The notes under the pieces: generated by a model
What the model was told of the DNA's origin: nothing
The model's database searches: none
What the model saw: only the letters and a program-made list of their open reading frames with translations
Source of the DNA: Muribaculaceae bacterium
GTDB lineage: Bacteria > Bacteroidota > Bacteroidia > Bacteroidales > Muribaculaceae
Length of the DNA stretch: 58,365 bases
Assembly (NCBI GenBank): GCA_022510425.1
Contig: JAFLTO010000017.1
Span: 1 to 58,365, forward strand
Reading direction: 5' to 3'
Program-made: the position numbers and the translations under genes
Part shown: positions 24,269 to 33,947 of the stretch, piece after piece
Layout of the letters: every line of letters begins with the position of its first letter
How positions within the stretch are numbered: the first letter of the stretch is position 1

Positions 24269-27025
24269 TTATTTCACGAGCACTTTCACAGAATCTTTAC
24301 CGCATTTAACGATATAAAGACCGGAGGAAGCGGGAAAACTTCCGGCCCCCGACAGATTGCCTATAACCTTGCCGTCAAGAGAGAAGATAGCAGCTGTGCC
24401 TTCTGCATAATCAACCACCACTTCACCATAGCCTCCATGTGCTGCCAAAGTTTTTTCCATCCCGTCGCTTATAATTGATTCCACTCCGGCCGGTGAGAGA
24501 CTTGCACTGCCGATTACAACATAGCAATTGGCCGGCACAACAACATTTTTGGTAGAAGCATCAAAACTTGGCTCGCTTTGATAAGACTTTGTTAAGATTA
24601 CATAATCATCATTGTTGGATTTTTGAAAATTCACATTCATTGTCAAATTTCCTGTTGTATTCGGATTGACAAGAGTGTAGAGTTCTAAATCGCCATTCAC
24701 TGAGCTCAAGAACCTGCCATTATTCCAGTTGGAAGAATTGCAGTTTATTGAGAAATTCACGTCCTTTGTAAACATCTCGGGATTATTGAGTCTCACTTCG
24801 ATAAGTTGGCAATAATTATCGTAAAGTCCTTTATGGTAAGGATTTTCAAGGAGACTCCAGTTCACGATCTTCGGATCTGTGTTGTTTCCACCGTCATTGT
24901 TTTTAGTGTTCTGCGCGTTACCCATTTCCGAAAATTGCCAAATCATGTGGGCTCCGGGAGCCATAATCATCTGTGCAGCCGCCGAACCGCAACGCCACAT
25001 ACTGTTTTGGTCATTCCCTTTCACTCCTTCAACAGCCCATTGATCCTGTTTGTATGCGAGTCTTTGTTCGTCATGACTTTCAAGATAAGAAATTGTGGAG
25101 CCCCAAGTTCTGCTGTCTTGAGGAGCATAGAGGCGGTTCATATTGCTGTCTTGATAATAACCCATCGCGAATTGACAAGCTGCCTCGTTGACATTTGCCC
25201 AGTTCAGCATCCCGGTTTCGGCCATTTCGTTCTCTTCTTTTGCTCCGGCAAGATTCTCATTGATACAATATCCATTGGGATTAACACTCAGGATAACGTC
25301 CTGAAGATAACGCATCTCGGCCACACGGCTTGCATTATATGCGTTTGTGGCTGCATCCCCGTTATTGGCATAAGATTCGTTCAACCCAAGACCTTTAACG
25401 AGGTCGAAACGGAAACCATCGAATTTATATTCGTTCATCCAGTATTTGATAACATCAGCCCATTGTTCTTGAACCATCGGCATACCCTGGTTCCAGTCGT
25501 TCAATACGCTATATGCATGAGGAGCGTTCAAATTATAGAAAGGATTCTTTCCGGCAGGATACATTTGATACCAGGGATGAAGACCGTCACTCTGATTGAA
25601 TACCATATCAAGAATCACCGCCATGCCGTTTTGGTGGCAAAGATCGATAAATTCCTTATAGTCGTCAGGAGTGCCATAAGCTTTATCTACGGCGAAATAG
25701 AAATTCGGGTTATATCCCCATGAGATATTGCCATTGAATTCCATTATTGGCAGAAGCTCGATAGCGTTTACTCCCAATTGTTTGAGGTAATCAAATTTTT
25801 CGATAGCCAGTTGTACCGTACCATTTCCTTTTGCCTGGCCCTCTGTGCCTGTGAAATCACGAAACAACAATTCATATATAATCAAATCAGAAGGATCGGG
25901 ACCGACAAAATCCTCAACAACCCAATCGTAATCATTGATATTGCCTTGATATACTGCAACCGGAACATTCTGCCCATTCAAAACATCTGCCGGATAAGTG
26001 GGAAGATTCGGGAAAACATTAGTGTCAAGATACTTGTCATTGTATGGGTCAAGCACCAAACGAGCATAGGGGTCACCTACAATATATTCACCTCCATCAA
26101 CCACGAAATAATACATATACATCTTTTCGGGATCAAGTCCCTTAACAGTAGTCCAGAAATATTTTCCGTTCTTTGTTTCTTGATAATTCATAACCTGAGC
26201 GGGGTCGTAAGCATAATTATTCCAAGAACCTACGAGAACCACATGATTCTTTTCCGGTGCACCGAAACAGAAAGTTACGCTACCGTCAGCATTAGCAACC
26301 GGACCCATCACCGGGTTTCCTCCCGGATAATTCACCTGTGCGGAGGCTGAGAGATAGTGGAAAGTGAGGGATTCTGTCGCTGTTTCATCACCTGCTTTAG
26401 CCGTGGCCGTTACAGTATGCTCACCGGGATTAACAAATGTGTATTCTTTTTCCAAAGATGTAGCATTTGCTGCCGTGGCTATAGTTTCATTATCAACCGA
26501 AAGAGTGATATCTGCCGCTTGCGTAGTGCTTACAGTGAATTTAACATAACCGGTTTCTCCGGCGATTATACTTCCGTTGGCATCCGAGGTGAGGTTGAGC
26601 TGCAACCCTTCATCATAAACGTTAAGGAAGAGGTCTTCGGTTTGACTGCTACTGTTTTCGGAACGGAATACAAAATCCAGTCCGGTAACTGCCGTACCCG
26701 AAGGAACATTATAAAAAGTATTAATGTCTCCGATATACAACATCCATAAAGTGCCACCCTGATTTGTCAAGAGATATTTTTCAGCGTTATTGCCCCAATT
26801 GGGTGCATTGTTCCATTTGCTCTTTGCAGTTTCATAACCTGTATGTGCATAAATCTTAGCTGAAGCACTTTGGTTTTCCAAAGAAGTGCCTGCAGCATTG
26901 AAATATATTTTCACATCCTTTGAACTTTGCTGCAAAGGTGATGGAACTGAATAAACCATCTGTGCATCCACGCCGAGCACACATAGCATCATAATCAGCA
27001 AAGTGGTAAAGTAAAGTTTCTTCAT
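24269..27025 (-). CDS. Exported GH13 alpha-amylase-family protein
   Basis: 918 aa. Signal peptide 1-21 (cut at VDA-QM). One or more E-set/Ig-like domains extend to ~225. A CBM48-like domain (FCFGAPEKNHVVLVGSWNNY) follows at ~250-340, then the (beta/alpha)8 catalytic domain at ~380-790. The GH13 triad is visible: nucleophile Asp541 in FRFDLVKG, acid/base Glu590 in NENLAG, and Asp652 in SHDEQR. The last ~70 residues form a sorting-like domain ending GLYIVKCGKDSVKVLVK, similar to that of the giant protein at 9824. It probably degrades alpha-glucans outside the cytoplasm. It is 45 bases upstream of the esterase gene. Confidence 0.93.
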   Translation of the reverse strand: MKKLYFTTLLIMMLCVLGVDAQMVYSVPSPLQQSSKDVKIYFNAAGTSLENQSASAKIYAHTGYETAKSKWNNAPNWGNNAEKYLLTNQGGTLWMLYIGDINTFYNVPSGTAVTGLDFVFRSENSSSQTEDLFLNVYDEGLQLNLTSDANGSIIAGETGYVKFTVSTTQAADITLSVDNETIATAANATSLEKEYTFVNPGEHTVTATAKAGDETATESLTFHYLSASAQVNYPGGNPVMGPVANADGSVTFCFGAPEKNHVVLVGSWNNYAYDPAQVMNYQETKNGKYFWTTVKGLDPEKMYMYYFVVDGGEYIVGDPYARLVLDPYNDKYLDTNVFPNLPTYPADVLNGQNVPVAVYQGNINDYDWVVEDFVGPDPSDLIIYELLFRDFTGTEGQAKGNGTVQLAIEKFDYLKQLGVNAIELLPIMEFNGNISWGYNPNFYFAVDKAYGTPDDYKEFIDLCHQNGMAVILDMVFNQSDGLHPWYQMYPAGKNPFYNLNAPHAYSVLNDWNQGMPMVQEQWADVIKYWMNEYKFDGFRFDLVKGLGLNESYANNGDAATNAYNASRVAEMRYLQDVILSVNPNGYCINENLAGAKEENEMAETGMLNWANVNEAACQFAMGYYQDSNMNRLYAPQDSRTWGSTISYLESHDEQRLAYKQDQWAVEGVKGNDQNSMWRCGSAAAQMIMAPGAHMIWQFSEMGNAQNTKNNDGGNNTDPKIVNWSLLENPYHKGLYDNYCQLIEVRLNNPEMFTKDVNFSINCNSSNWNNGRFLSSVNGDLELYTLVNPNTTGNLTMNVNFQKSNNDDYVILTKSYQSEPSFDASTKNVVVPANCYVVIGSASLSPAGVESIISDGMEKTLAAHGGYGEVVVDYAEGTAAIFSLDGKVIGNLSGAGSFPASSGLYIVKCGKDSVKVLVK

Positions 27026-27082
27026 GATATAAATTTTAAGTTATTGTTAGCAAATTGAAATTTTATAGTGTAAAATTAATAA

Positions 27083-27112
27083 TTGCCTCCTTTATATACA
27101 AAAAGAAGGCAA
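27083..27112 (-). terminator. Terminator after the DUF2027/Smr gene
   Basis: Eleven-base arms at 27083-27093 and 27102-27112 with one mismatch; on the minus strand they are followed by TTATTAATTTT. Confidence 0.65.
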
Positions 27113-27173
27113 CCATTTATCATTTTTTTTAACATCAACTCTTGAGAGAATTAAGGCCTGCAAGATAGACGCC

Positions 27174-28316
27174 TCAATGCACTGTGACAAGAGTTGCACC
27201 GAATCCGTATTCCCTGAACGAAGCATCCTGAAGTTCGGCCTTAGGATACTCCTTCTTGAGCAAATCCAGCACTGATTTCCTTAGCACGCCCTCTCCTTTA
27301 CCATGAATGAAGACTATTTTCTGGCCTATTCTCTTGGAGTGGGCATTCATAGTTTTTCTCACCTCTGCCAGCTGCATTTCAAGCATATCTTTTGGTTCCA
27401 TTCCAACCAATGAGTCTGTCAATTCTCCAATATGAAGGTCAACTTCTATCAGGGGAAGTATTTTGAATGGACTTTGAGAGGAGGGCTTTTCAGGTCTTTT
27501 TGAATTAATCTCAGTCTTATATTTCTTGGAAAGTTCTTTTGCCAGATCTTTATCGGGAACACTCTTGATGCCCTCTTCAAGTTTCCTGACATCAACCTCC
27601 AATTGAGCCACTGATTCTCCTCCACTCACCAGAGGGAATTCCAACACCTGACCATCGAAATATTTACTTTCGCGAAAACAGTGGAGTTTATGGAATTTTG
27701 TCAAATCAATCTTACGAACCACATTGAGCGGGGGGATAAGAGAAAACACCTTATCCTTTTTATATGCAATGGCCTGTAGAGCCACTTTCCCATAGTCAGG
27801 CAAATCTTCATGGGTGAGAAACACCAGATCTATCAATTCATTGGGATTGACAGTTCCTGTAAACACCATCTCCCATCCCCGGTCTTCAACGGAACGTTTG
27901 AGGAATGTAAAATCAAGATAATAGTTGGAATCGTTCACCAACACACCGGTGAAACGGGTATTTGCCAATTTCTTTATATTGTCGGGTTCGAATGTCAATA
28001 AAATATTCGGCACATCTCCGTGAGAAGTTTCTTCCACCGGCTCTTCTTTAGGCACCGGTTGTTCCACAATAGGTTCCGGTTTGTTAGGTTCATCGGTTTT
28101 TCTCCCGGCATCGAATGCCTTTTGGTCAAACATTATTTTACTACCCTTCACGGCGGCTTCATGACCTGCCGGAAGCACCACCACTATATCTTTAAGAAGA
28201 ATGGGAGATTCAAAACCATCCTCATCTTCCACATATGCTGTCTTGCCGTCAATCTTTGTAATGACACCACCTCCTGTGGCATTCAAGAATCTTACTCTAT
28301 CACCTATCTTCGCCAT
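27174..28316 (-). CDS. DUF2027 domain protein with C-terminal Smr domain
   Basis: 380 aa, cytoplasmic. The N terminus is a small beta-barrel (IGDRVRFLNATGGGVITKIDGK, then AYVEDEDGFESPIL) like the KOW/DUF2027 start. The middle DUF2027 region is about 150-260. The C terminus (from about 295) is an Smr domain with VDLHIGEL and the HGKGEGVLR loop, as in the MutS2 tail. Smr domains are nucleases or nucleic-acid binders. It overlaps the 3' end of the PhoH gene by 17 bases and follows it in the operon. The role is inferred to be nucleic-acid related. Confidence 0.9.
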   Translation of the reverse strand: MAKIGDRVRFLNATGGGVITKIDGKTAYVEDEDGFESPILLKDIVVVLPAGHEAAVKGSKIMFDQKAFDAGRKTDEPNKPEPIVEQPVPKEEPVEETSHGDVPNILLTFEPDNIKKLANTRFTGVLVNDSNYYLDFTFLKRSVEDRGWEMVFTGTVNPNELIDLVFLTHEDLPDYGKVALQAIAYKKDKVFSLIPPLNVVRKIDLTKFHKLHCFRESKYFDGQVLEFPLVSGGESVAQLEVDVRKLEEGIKSVPDKDLAKELSKKYKTEINSKRPEKPSSQSPFKILPLIEVDLHIGELTDSLVGMEPKDMLEMQLAEVRKTMNAHSKRIGQKIVFIHGKGEGVLRKSVLDLLKKEYPKAELQDASFREYGFGATLVTVH

Positions 28317-29268
28317 CTTCCTCTACTTCTGTTTCTTTTTCGCGTTTTTCATAAGCATCCACAATTCTTTGCACCAAAGGATGCCTTACTATATCTTTCT
28401 TTCCATACTCTATCACACCGATACCTTCCACACCCTTCAGAATTCTCATAGCCTGAAGTAACCCGCTTTGAGTCGTATGTGGCAAGTCAACCTGAGTAAG
28501 GTCGCCGGTCACAATCATGCGACTGTTCATTCCCATACGGGTAAGGAACATCTTCATTTGGTGGCGTGTGGTGTTCTGGGCCTCGTCAAGAATAATCACG
28601 GCATCGTTTAGTGTTCTACCTCGCATAAAAGCCAGCGGGGCGATCTGTATCACATCGGTTTCCATGTATTCCTTGAGTTTCAACTGAGGGATCATGTCTT
28701 CGAGAGCATCATACAAAGGTCTTAAGTAGGGATCAATCTTGTCTTTCATATCCCCGGGGAGAAAACCGAGTTTCTCACCGGCCTCAACAGCCGGACGTGA
28801 CAGAATAATCCTTTTACAAGCCTTATTTTTCAAAGCCTGAACAGCCAAAGCAATAGCTATGTAAGTCTTCCCTGTTCCGGCTGGTCCCAACGCGAATGTG
28901 AGCCCGTTTTGTGAAAAACTTCTCACCATCTTGGCCTGATTTCCATTTCGAGGGCTTATAGGTTTACCGTTTTGTCCGAATATGATAACACCCTCGGAAT
29001 TCACCGGTTTGGGTGGCTCTCCCTTTATGATGTCGATTATTACATCCTCGGGAAGTTTATTATATTTTGAAGCGTAAGCTTCCAATTCCTTGATTTTCTT
29101 CTCGAACTCCAAGGTTTCCGTATCCTCTCCAATCACTCTGAGCACGTTCCCGCGTGCTGCCATCCTCAATTTAGGGAACAGATTACGGATGAGGTTAACA
29201 TTGTTGTTGTTGACGCCATAGAAAATCTGCGGATCAACAGAGTCAATTATAACATTTCTTTCGTTCAT
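28300..29268 (-). CDS. PhoH family ATPase
   Basis: 322 aa. Walker A (LGPAGTGKTYIA) is near residue 127 and Walker B (VIILDEAQNT) near 228; TRMGMNSRMIVTGDLTQVDLP is a PhoH hallmark. The N-terminal ~100 residues form a small RNA-binding-like domain. In many bacteria PhoH proteins (YbeZ) work with YbeY in rRNA maturation, but ybeY is not adjacent here. It follows sufB by about 40 bases and overlaps the DUF2027/Smr gene, so the three are likely cotranscribed. Confidence 0.93.
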   Translation of the reverse strand: MNERNVIIDSVDPQIFYGVNNNNVNLIRNLFPKLRMAARGNVLRVIGEDTETLEFEKKIKELEAYASKYNKLPEDVIIDIIKGEPPKPVNSEGVIIFGQNGKPISPRNGNQAKMVRSFSQNGLTFALGPAGTGKTYIAIALAVQALKNKACKRIILSRPAVEAGEKLGFLPGDMKDKIDPYLRPLYDALEDMIPQLKLKEYMETDVIQIAPLAFMRGRTLNDAVIILDEAQNTTRHQMKMFLTRMGMNSRMIVTGDLTQVDLPHTTQSGLLQAMRILKGVEGIGVIEYGKKDIVRHPLVQRIVDAYEKREKETEVEEDGEDR

Positions 29269-29308
29269 TCCGATAACATTTAAAACCCCAATACTTTAAC
29301 ACTAATAC

Positions 29309-30760
29309 TTATCCCACACTTCCCTCCAAAGTGATCTGTAGCAATTTTTGTGCCTCAACTGCGAATTCCATCGGCAATTTATTCATCACTTCTTTTGCAT
29401 ATCCGTTAACAATCAATGCCACAGCCTCTTCCGTCGGAATTCCTCTTTGGCGGCAATAAAACAACTGTGCCTCATTAATCTTGGACGTTGTGGCCTCGTG
29501 TTCCACTGTGCTGCTGGCATTCCTTACATCTATGTACGGGAAGGTATGAGCCCCACATTCATTTCCCATTAATAACGAATCACATTGAGTATAATTGCGG
29601 CAACCTGTAGCTTTTTCGTCCACTCTCACTAATCCTCTGTAGGAATTCTGACTCTTTCCGGCAGAAATGCCCTTGCTCACAATGGTGCTTTTTGAATTCT
29701 TGCCAACATGAATCATCTTCGTGCCGGTATCGGCCTGTTGCATATTATTGGTGACAGCCACTGAATAAAATTCGCCTATACTTTCCTCACCTTTAAGAAT
29801 GCATGAAGGATATTTCCATGTGATGGCACTACCGGTTTCCACCTGAGTCCATGATATTTTGGATTTATAACCACGACACAAGCCCCGTTTTGTTACAAAA
29901 TTATAGATGCCACCATTTCCTTCCTTATCACCTGCATACCAGTTTTGAACCGTGCTATATTTCACTTCGGCCCTTTCTTCACATATAATTTCCACAATGG
30001 CTGCGTGGAGTTGGTTTTCATCTCGCATAGGAGCGGTGCATCCTTCAAGATAGCTGACATAAGCATCATCATCGGCCACTATCAATGTCCTCTCAAACTG
30101 TCCTGTTCCGGCTGCATTGATTCGAAAATAAGTGCTCAATTCCATGGGACATCTCACACCTTTTGGGATATAGACAAAAGATCCATCAGAAAAAACTGCC
30201 GAGTTAAGAGCAGCGAAGAAATTGTCGCGGTAGCTCACCACCGTTCCCAAATATTTTTTCACCAGATCCGGATAATCTTTCACTGCTTCTGAAAATGAAC
30301 AGAAAATCACACCCAATTCGGCAAGCTTCTCTCTGTGGGTAGTTTTAACACTCACAGAGTCCATTACTGCATCTACGGCAACACCTGCCAGTTGTTTTTG
30401 TTCCTCAAGAGAAATGCCAAGTTTATTGAAGGTTTCCACAAGTTCGGGATCCACCTCATCCATGCTCTTCTTCAACTCCTTTTTCTTTGGAGCGGCATAA
30501 TAAGAAATAGCTTGAAAATCTATATGGGGAATATTTAAATGTGCCCAATGGGGCATCTTCAAGGTGAGCCAGTATCTATAGGCCTTCAATCGGAAATCGA
30601 GAAGCCATTCAGGCTCCCCCTTCTTCTCGGAAATGAATCTTATCACATCCTCATTTAGACCGGGAGCCACGATATCGGTAGCAATATCGCTTGTAAACCC
30701 ATACTTATATTCGCTTTGAGTAGCGTTGTGCAATATGTTTTCATTATCTTTAGATGCCAT
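29309..30760 (-). CDS. sufB: Fe-S cluster assembly scaffold SufB
   Basis: 483 aa, usual SufB length. It is a cytoplasmic beta-helix scaffold that works with SufC and SufD to assemble Fe-S clusters. The typical stretches [44 protein letters not shown] and the C-terminal [27 protein letters not shown] are intact. No sufC or sufD lies next to it: downstream is a phoH gene, upstream a tRNA. So either the rest of the suf genes are elsewhere or the operon has been split. Confidence 0.96.
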   Translation of the reverse strand: MASKDNENILHNATQSEYKYGFTSDIATDIVAPGLNEDVIRFISEKKGEPEWLLDFRLKAYRYWLTLKMPHWAHLNIPHIDFQAISYYAAPKKKELKKSMDEVDPELVETFNKLGISLEEQKQLAGVAVDAVMDSVSVKTTHREKLAELGVIFCSFSEAVKDYPDLVKKYLGTVVSYRDNFFAALNSAVFSDGSFVYIPKGVRCPMELSTYFRINAAGTGQFERTLIVADDDAYVSYLEGCTAPMRDENQLHAAIVEIICEERAEVKYSTVQNWYAGDKEGNGGIYNFVTKRGLCRGYKSKISWTQVETGSAITWKYPSCILKGEESIGEFYSVAVTNNMQQADTGTKMIHVGKNSKSTIVSKGISAGKSQNSYRGLVRVDEKATGCRNYTQCDSLLMGNECGAHTFPYIDVRNASSTVEHEATTSKINEAQLFYCRQRGIPTEEAVALIVNGYAKEVMNKLPMEFAVEAQKLLQITLEGSVG

Positions 30761-30847
30761 GGCTTTCTTTTTATTACTCTAATTTATTAACAAATTCTCT
30801 ACCTATAGAGTTTTGAACTATTATTTTTCAAATTTTCCGATATAAAA

Positions 30848-30878
30848 TTTGTAATTTAAACTTAAATGACTAAATTTG
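30848..30878 (+). promoter_or_regulatory. Bacteroidetes promoter of tRNA-Gln
   Basis: TTTG at 30848-30851, a 19-base spacer, and TAAATTTG at 30871-30878 followed by CA. Both boxes match the consensus. Start of transcription near 30885. Confidence 0.8.
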
Positions 30879-30896
30879 CACTCGCAAAAGCGGTAT

Positions 30897-30967
30897 TGGC
30901 TTATGGTGTAATGGTAGCACTACAGATTTTGGTTCTGCCTGTCCAAGTTCGAATCTTGGTAAGCCAA
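30897..30967 (+). tRNA. tRNA-Gln (anticodon TTG)
   Basis: Acceptor TGGCTTA / TAAGCCA, D arm with GTAATGGTAGC, anticodon loop TTTTGGT (anticodon TTG), and T arm CCAAG / CTTGG with loop TTCGAAT. CCA is not encoded. It stands alone between a good promoter and a terminator. Confidence 0.94.
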
Positions 30968-30973
30968 CACAAG

Positions 30974-31004
30974 AAAAGGAGGTCATTGAGGCCTCCTTTT
31001 TTGA
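30974..31004 (+). terminator. Terminator of tRNA-Gln
   Basis: Stem AAAAGGAGG / CCTCCTTTT with a nine-base loop, leading into six T. Confidence 0.85.
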
Positions 31005-31028
31005 TTATATATGTTCGATATTAATTCA

Positions 31029-32216
31029 TTATCGGAGTTTCGAAGAAGCCTCACGGATTCTGTGCATAGCCTCGCGGATATTGTCGTCGGAAGTGGCATA
31101 GCTGAGACGCATATATCCCGGTGCACAGAAAGCCTCTCCATCCACACAAGCCACATGAGCCTCTTGTAGAAGATACATAGTGTAGTCGCTGCTATTTTTG
31201 ATTTCATAGTCACCATATTTCTTCCCGATATAGGATGTGACATCCGGGAACAAATAGAAGGCACCTTCCGGTTTGTTGACTTTCCATCCGTCGATATCTT
31301 TTGCCAACTCCACTATAAGGTCACGGCGCCGCTCAAAAGCTTTTCTCATTTCCTCGACACAAGTCTGAGGACCCTCGTAGGCAGCCTCGGCAGCCTTCTG
31401 GGCTATGGATGAAGCGCCGGAAGTATACTGCCCCTGAAGTTTGTTGCAAGCCTTGGCCACTTCAAGTGGTGCAGCCAAATAACCGATACGCCAACCTGTC
31501 ATAGCGTAAGCTTTGGAAACTCCGTTGATGATTACGGTGCGGTCTTTCATCCATTCATTGTCTGCTATTGAGGAGACACCACCCACAAAATTGATATGTT
31601 CGTAGATTTCATCACTCATAACAGTGATTTCGGGATACTTTTTGAGCACTTCAGCCAAGGCCTTAAGTTCATCCTTGGTGTATACCGAACCTGTGGGATT
31701 ACAAGGTGAATTAAGCAAAAGCATTCTTGATTTAGACGTGATTGCGGATTCAAGCTGCTCAGGAGTGATTTTGAAATCATTTTCCAGACCGGCAGCTACC
31801 AAAACCGACTTGCCTTCGGCTAATTTCACCATCTCTACATAACTTACCCAAGCCGGAGTGGGAATGATCACTTCATCTCCGGGATTTATTAACGACAGAA
31901 TTACATTGGCCAATTCCTGCTTTGCTCCATTGCCCACCACAATCTGATCGGGTGCATAATGCAATCCGTTTTCCGTTTCCAGTTTTTTGCAAATAGCCTT
32001 TCTTAGAGAAAGATATCCCGGCACAGGAGAATACCTTGAAAAATTATCGTCAATGGCTTTTTTAGCGGCCTCCTTGATAAATTCAGGAGTGTCGAAATCG
32101 GGTTCTCCCACCGACATATTTATAACATCCACTCCTGCCGCTTTCAGTTCCGCACTTTTTTGCGACATAGCCAAAGTGGCCGATGGAGAGAGATTCTTAA
32201 TCCTGTTTGAAATCAT
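31029..32216 (-). CDS. PLP-dependent aspartate aminotransferase (class I)
   Basis: 395 aa cytoplasmic fold-type I aminotransferase. Visible: [16 protein letters not shown] near the N terminus, [14 protein letters not shown] near 60, [11 protein letters not shown] near 170, SDEIYEHI near 200, the PLP lysine in [16 protein letters not shown] near 233, and the C-terminal [18 protein letters not shown] with the carboxylate-binding Arg. Most relatives are aspartate (or aspartate/prephenate) aminotransferases; the exact substrate cannot be fixed. Its ATG overlaps the pfkA stop (ATGA), indicating translational coupling. Confidence 0.92.
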   Translation of the reverse strand: MISNRIKNLSPSATLAMSQKSAELKAAGVDVINMSVGEPDFDTPEFIKEAAKKAIDDNFSRYSPVPGYLSLRKAICKKLETENGLHYAPDQIVVGNGAKQELANVILSLINPGDEVIIPTPAWVSYVEMVKLAEGKSVLVAAGLENDFKITPEQLESAITSKSRMLLLNSPCNPTGSVYTKDELKALAEVLKKYPEITVMSDEIYEHINFVGGVSSIADNEWMKDRTVIINGVSKAYAMTGWRIGYLAAPLEVAKACNKLQGQYTSGASSIAQKAAEAAYEGPQTCVEEMRKAFERRRDLIVELAKDIDGWKVNKPEGAFYLFPDVTSYIGKKYGDYEIKNSSDYTMYLLQEAHVACVDGEAFCAPGYMRLSYATSDDNIREAMHRIREASSKLR

Positions 32217-33193
32217 ATGGAAAGTCTTCTAAGAGTATTCATCAATTCCTGATCTATGGGCTTGTCATTTTTGATAGCCTTTGTGAAGGGAACGTAAACA
32301 ATCTCATCGTTCTTGATACCCACCATCACGTTTCTTTGATCGTCGAGCAATGCATCCACAGCAGCTGCACCCATACGGGAAGCAAGAATACGGTCGTATG
32401 CCGTTGGAGATCCACCTCTCTGCAAGTGACCTAAGATACTGACTCTCACGTCATAGTCAGGGTATTGCTCCTTCACCCTTTCGGCGAGTGCCAATGCACC
32501 ACCTGTGGAGGGAGACTCGGCAACCAGCACTATAGATGAGTTTTTTGATTTACGGAAACCGTTGGCGATAAGTTCATCGAGTTGCTCTGCCTGGGTTGAG
32601 ATTTCCGGAATTATGGCAGCCTCGGCTCCGGAGGCAATAGCACCGTTGAGAGCAAGGAAACCTGCGTCACGACCCATAACTTCGATGAAGAACAGACGTT
32701 CATGAGAAGTTGCAGTGTCGCGTATTTTATCCACACAGTCCATGATTGTGTTCAAAGCTGTGTCATATCCGATTGTGGAGTCTGTGCCATAAAGGTCATT
32801 GTCAATAGTGCCCGGCAGACCAACCACCTGGAAATTGAATTCGTTGGCGAAAATACGTGCTCCCGTCAGAGAACCGTCACCACCAATCACTACCAAAGAG
32901 TCGATGCCATGACGCTGCAAGACATCATAGGCACATTGTCTTCCTTCAGGAGTCTGAAATTCCTTACAACGGGCCGTTTTCAGTATCGTACCACCCCTTT
33001 GGATTATGTTTGATACATTTTGGGTGGAAAACTCCTGAATCTCATCGGTGATCAGGCCACGATATCCACGCATGATACCGTATACCTTAAAACCGGCTAC
33101 AATTGCTGCTCGTGTCACCGCTCGGATGGCGGCGTTCATTCCCGGGGCGTCACCTCCTGAGGTGAGAATTCCCACTGCTCTTTGATTGCTCAT
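32213..33193 (-). CDS. pfkA: ATP-dependent 6-phosphofructokinase
   Basis: 326 aa, usual PfkA length. It phosphorylates fructose-6-phosphate to fructose-1,6-bisphosphate. Signatures: [17 protein letters not shown] (ATP loop) at the N terminus, [12 protein letters not shown] near 100, [10 protein letters not shown] near 125 with the catalytic Asp, and [11 protein letters not shown] near 169. The GGDGS pattern points to the ATP-dependent rather than the pyrophosphate type. It is coupled to the following aminotransferase gene and transcribed from a promoter that overlaps the divergent one for the HAD phosphatase. Confidence 0.96.
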   Translation of the reverse strand: MSNQRAVGILTSGGDAPGMNAAIRAVTRAAIVAGFKVYGIMRGYRGLITDEIQEFSTQNVSNIIQRGGTILKTARCKEFQTPEGRQCAYDVLQRHGIDSLVVIGGDGSLTGARIFANEFNFQVVGLPGTIDNDLYGTDSTIGYDTALNTIMDCVDKIRDTATSHERLFFIEVMGRDAGFLALNGAIASGAEAAIIPEISTQAEQLDELIANGFRKSKNSSIVLVAESPSTGGALALAERVKEQYPDYDVRVSILGHLQRGGSPTAYDRILASRMGAAAVDALLDDQRNVMVGIKNDEIVYVPFTKAIKNDKPIDQELMNTLRRLSI

Positions 33194-33213
33194 ATATTTG
33201 GAGTTTTAATTGA

Positions 33214-33244
33214 CAAATTTAAAGATTTTGGGGGTTCTGACAAA
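33214..33244 (-). promoter_or_regulatory. Bacteroidetes promoter of pfkA
   Basis: Minus strand: TTTG (33244-33241), a 19-base spacer, TAAATTTG (33221-33214). It lies 20 bases upstream of the pfkA ATG. Confidence 0.75.
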
Positions 33245-33261
33245 AAATTTGGTTAAATTTG
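33227..33261 (+). promoter_or_regulatory. Bacteroidetes promoter of the HAD phosphatase/ribF pair
   Basis: TTTG at 33227-33230, a 23-base spacer, TAAATTTG at 33254-33261 followed by GC. It interleaves with the divergent pfkA promoter on the other strand. Confidence 0.7.
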
Positions 33262-33299
33262 CCATGAAGACCTCATTCAGCAATTTATGTTTAAAATAA

Positions 33300-33947
33300 A
33301 TGGATAAAATCAAAAATATAATATTCGATCTTGGTGGAGTGATCATAGACCTTGAACGCCGGATGGCCATTGACGCTCTCGATCGTCTCGGCATAAAGGA
33401 TGCTTCTGCACTTCTTGGAGAATATGAGCAAAAAGGGCCTTTCCTGATGCTCGAAAAAGGAGAGATTTCTTCTTCAGAACTATATGACATCCTCCTGCCA
33501 CATTGTAAAGACGGCACCACATGCAATGATATTCGTGACGCTTTTGAAGAATTCCTGAGAGAAATTCCGGTGGAAAGGCTTAAAATGTTGGATGAGTTGC
33601 GTGAAAAGGGATACAAGCTATATGTCCTGTCAAACACCAATCCTATAATGTATAACCATTGGATTGATAATGCTTTCAGAAATGACGGGAAATCAATCAA
33701 TGATTATTTCGATGGAATAGTGACTTCATTTCAGGAAAGGATGTGTAAACCCGATCCGGAACTTTTCAAAAAAGTGACTGACAGATATCATTTGAATCCG
33801 GAGGAAACTCTTATGCTTGATGATTCTGAAGCGAATGTGAAAGCTGCAAGAAGCATAGGTCTTCAGGCAAATCGAATAATGCCGTCAGGAAATGATTCTT
33901 TTATGGCGGTGTGCGGGAAATTGTTGGAGAAAAATCCCGAAGCATGA
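33300..33947 (+). CDS. HAD-superfamily phosphatase (YihX-like)
   Basis: 215 aa. HAD motif I is FDLGGVIID, with the nucleophile Asp near residue 10. Motif II is LSNTNP, motif III is the Lys in ERMCKPDPELF, and motif IV is MLDDSEANVKAA. The form FDLGxV and a helical cap (ALLGEYEQKGPFLMLEKGEIS) resemble YihX, which dephosphorylates alpha-glucose-1-phosphate; the substrate here is not proven. Its stop overlaps the ribF start (ATGA), so the two are coupled. Confidence 0.88.
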   Translation: MDKIKNIIFDLGGVIIDLERRMAIDALDRLGIKDASALLGEYEQKGPFLMLEKGEISSSELYDILLPHCKDGTTCNDIRDAFEEFLREIPVERLKMLDELREKGYKLYVLSNTNPIMYNHWIDNAFRNDGKSINDYFDGIVTSFQERMCKPDPELFKKVTDRYHLNPEETLMLDDSEANVKAARSIGLQANRIMPSGNDSFMAVCGKLLEKNPEA

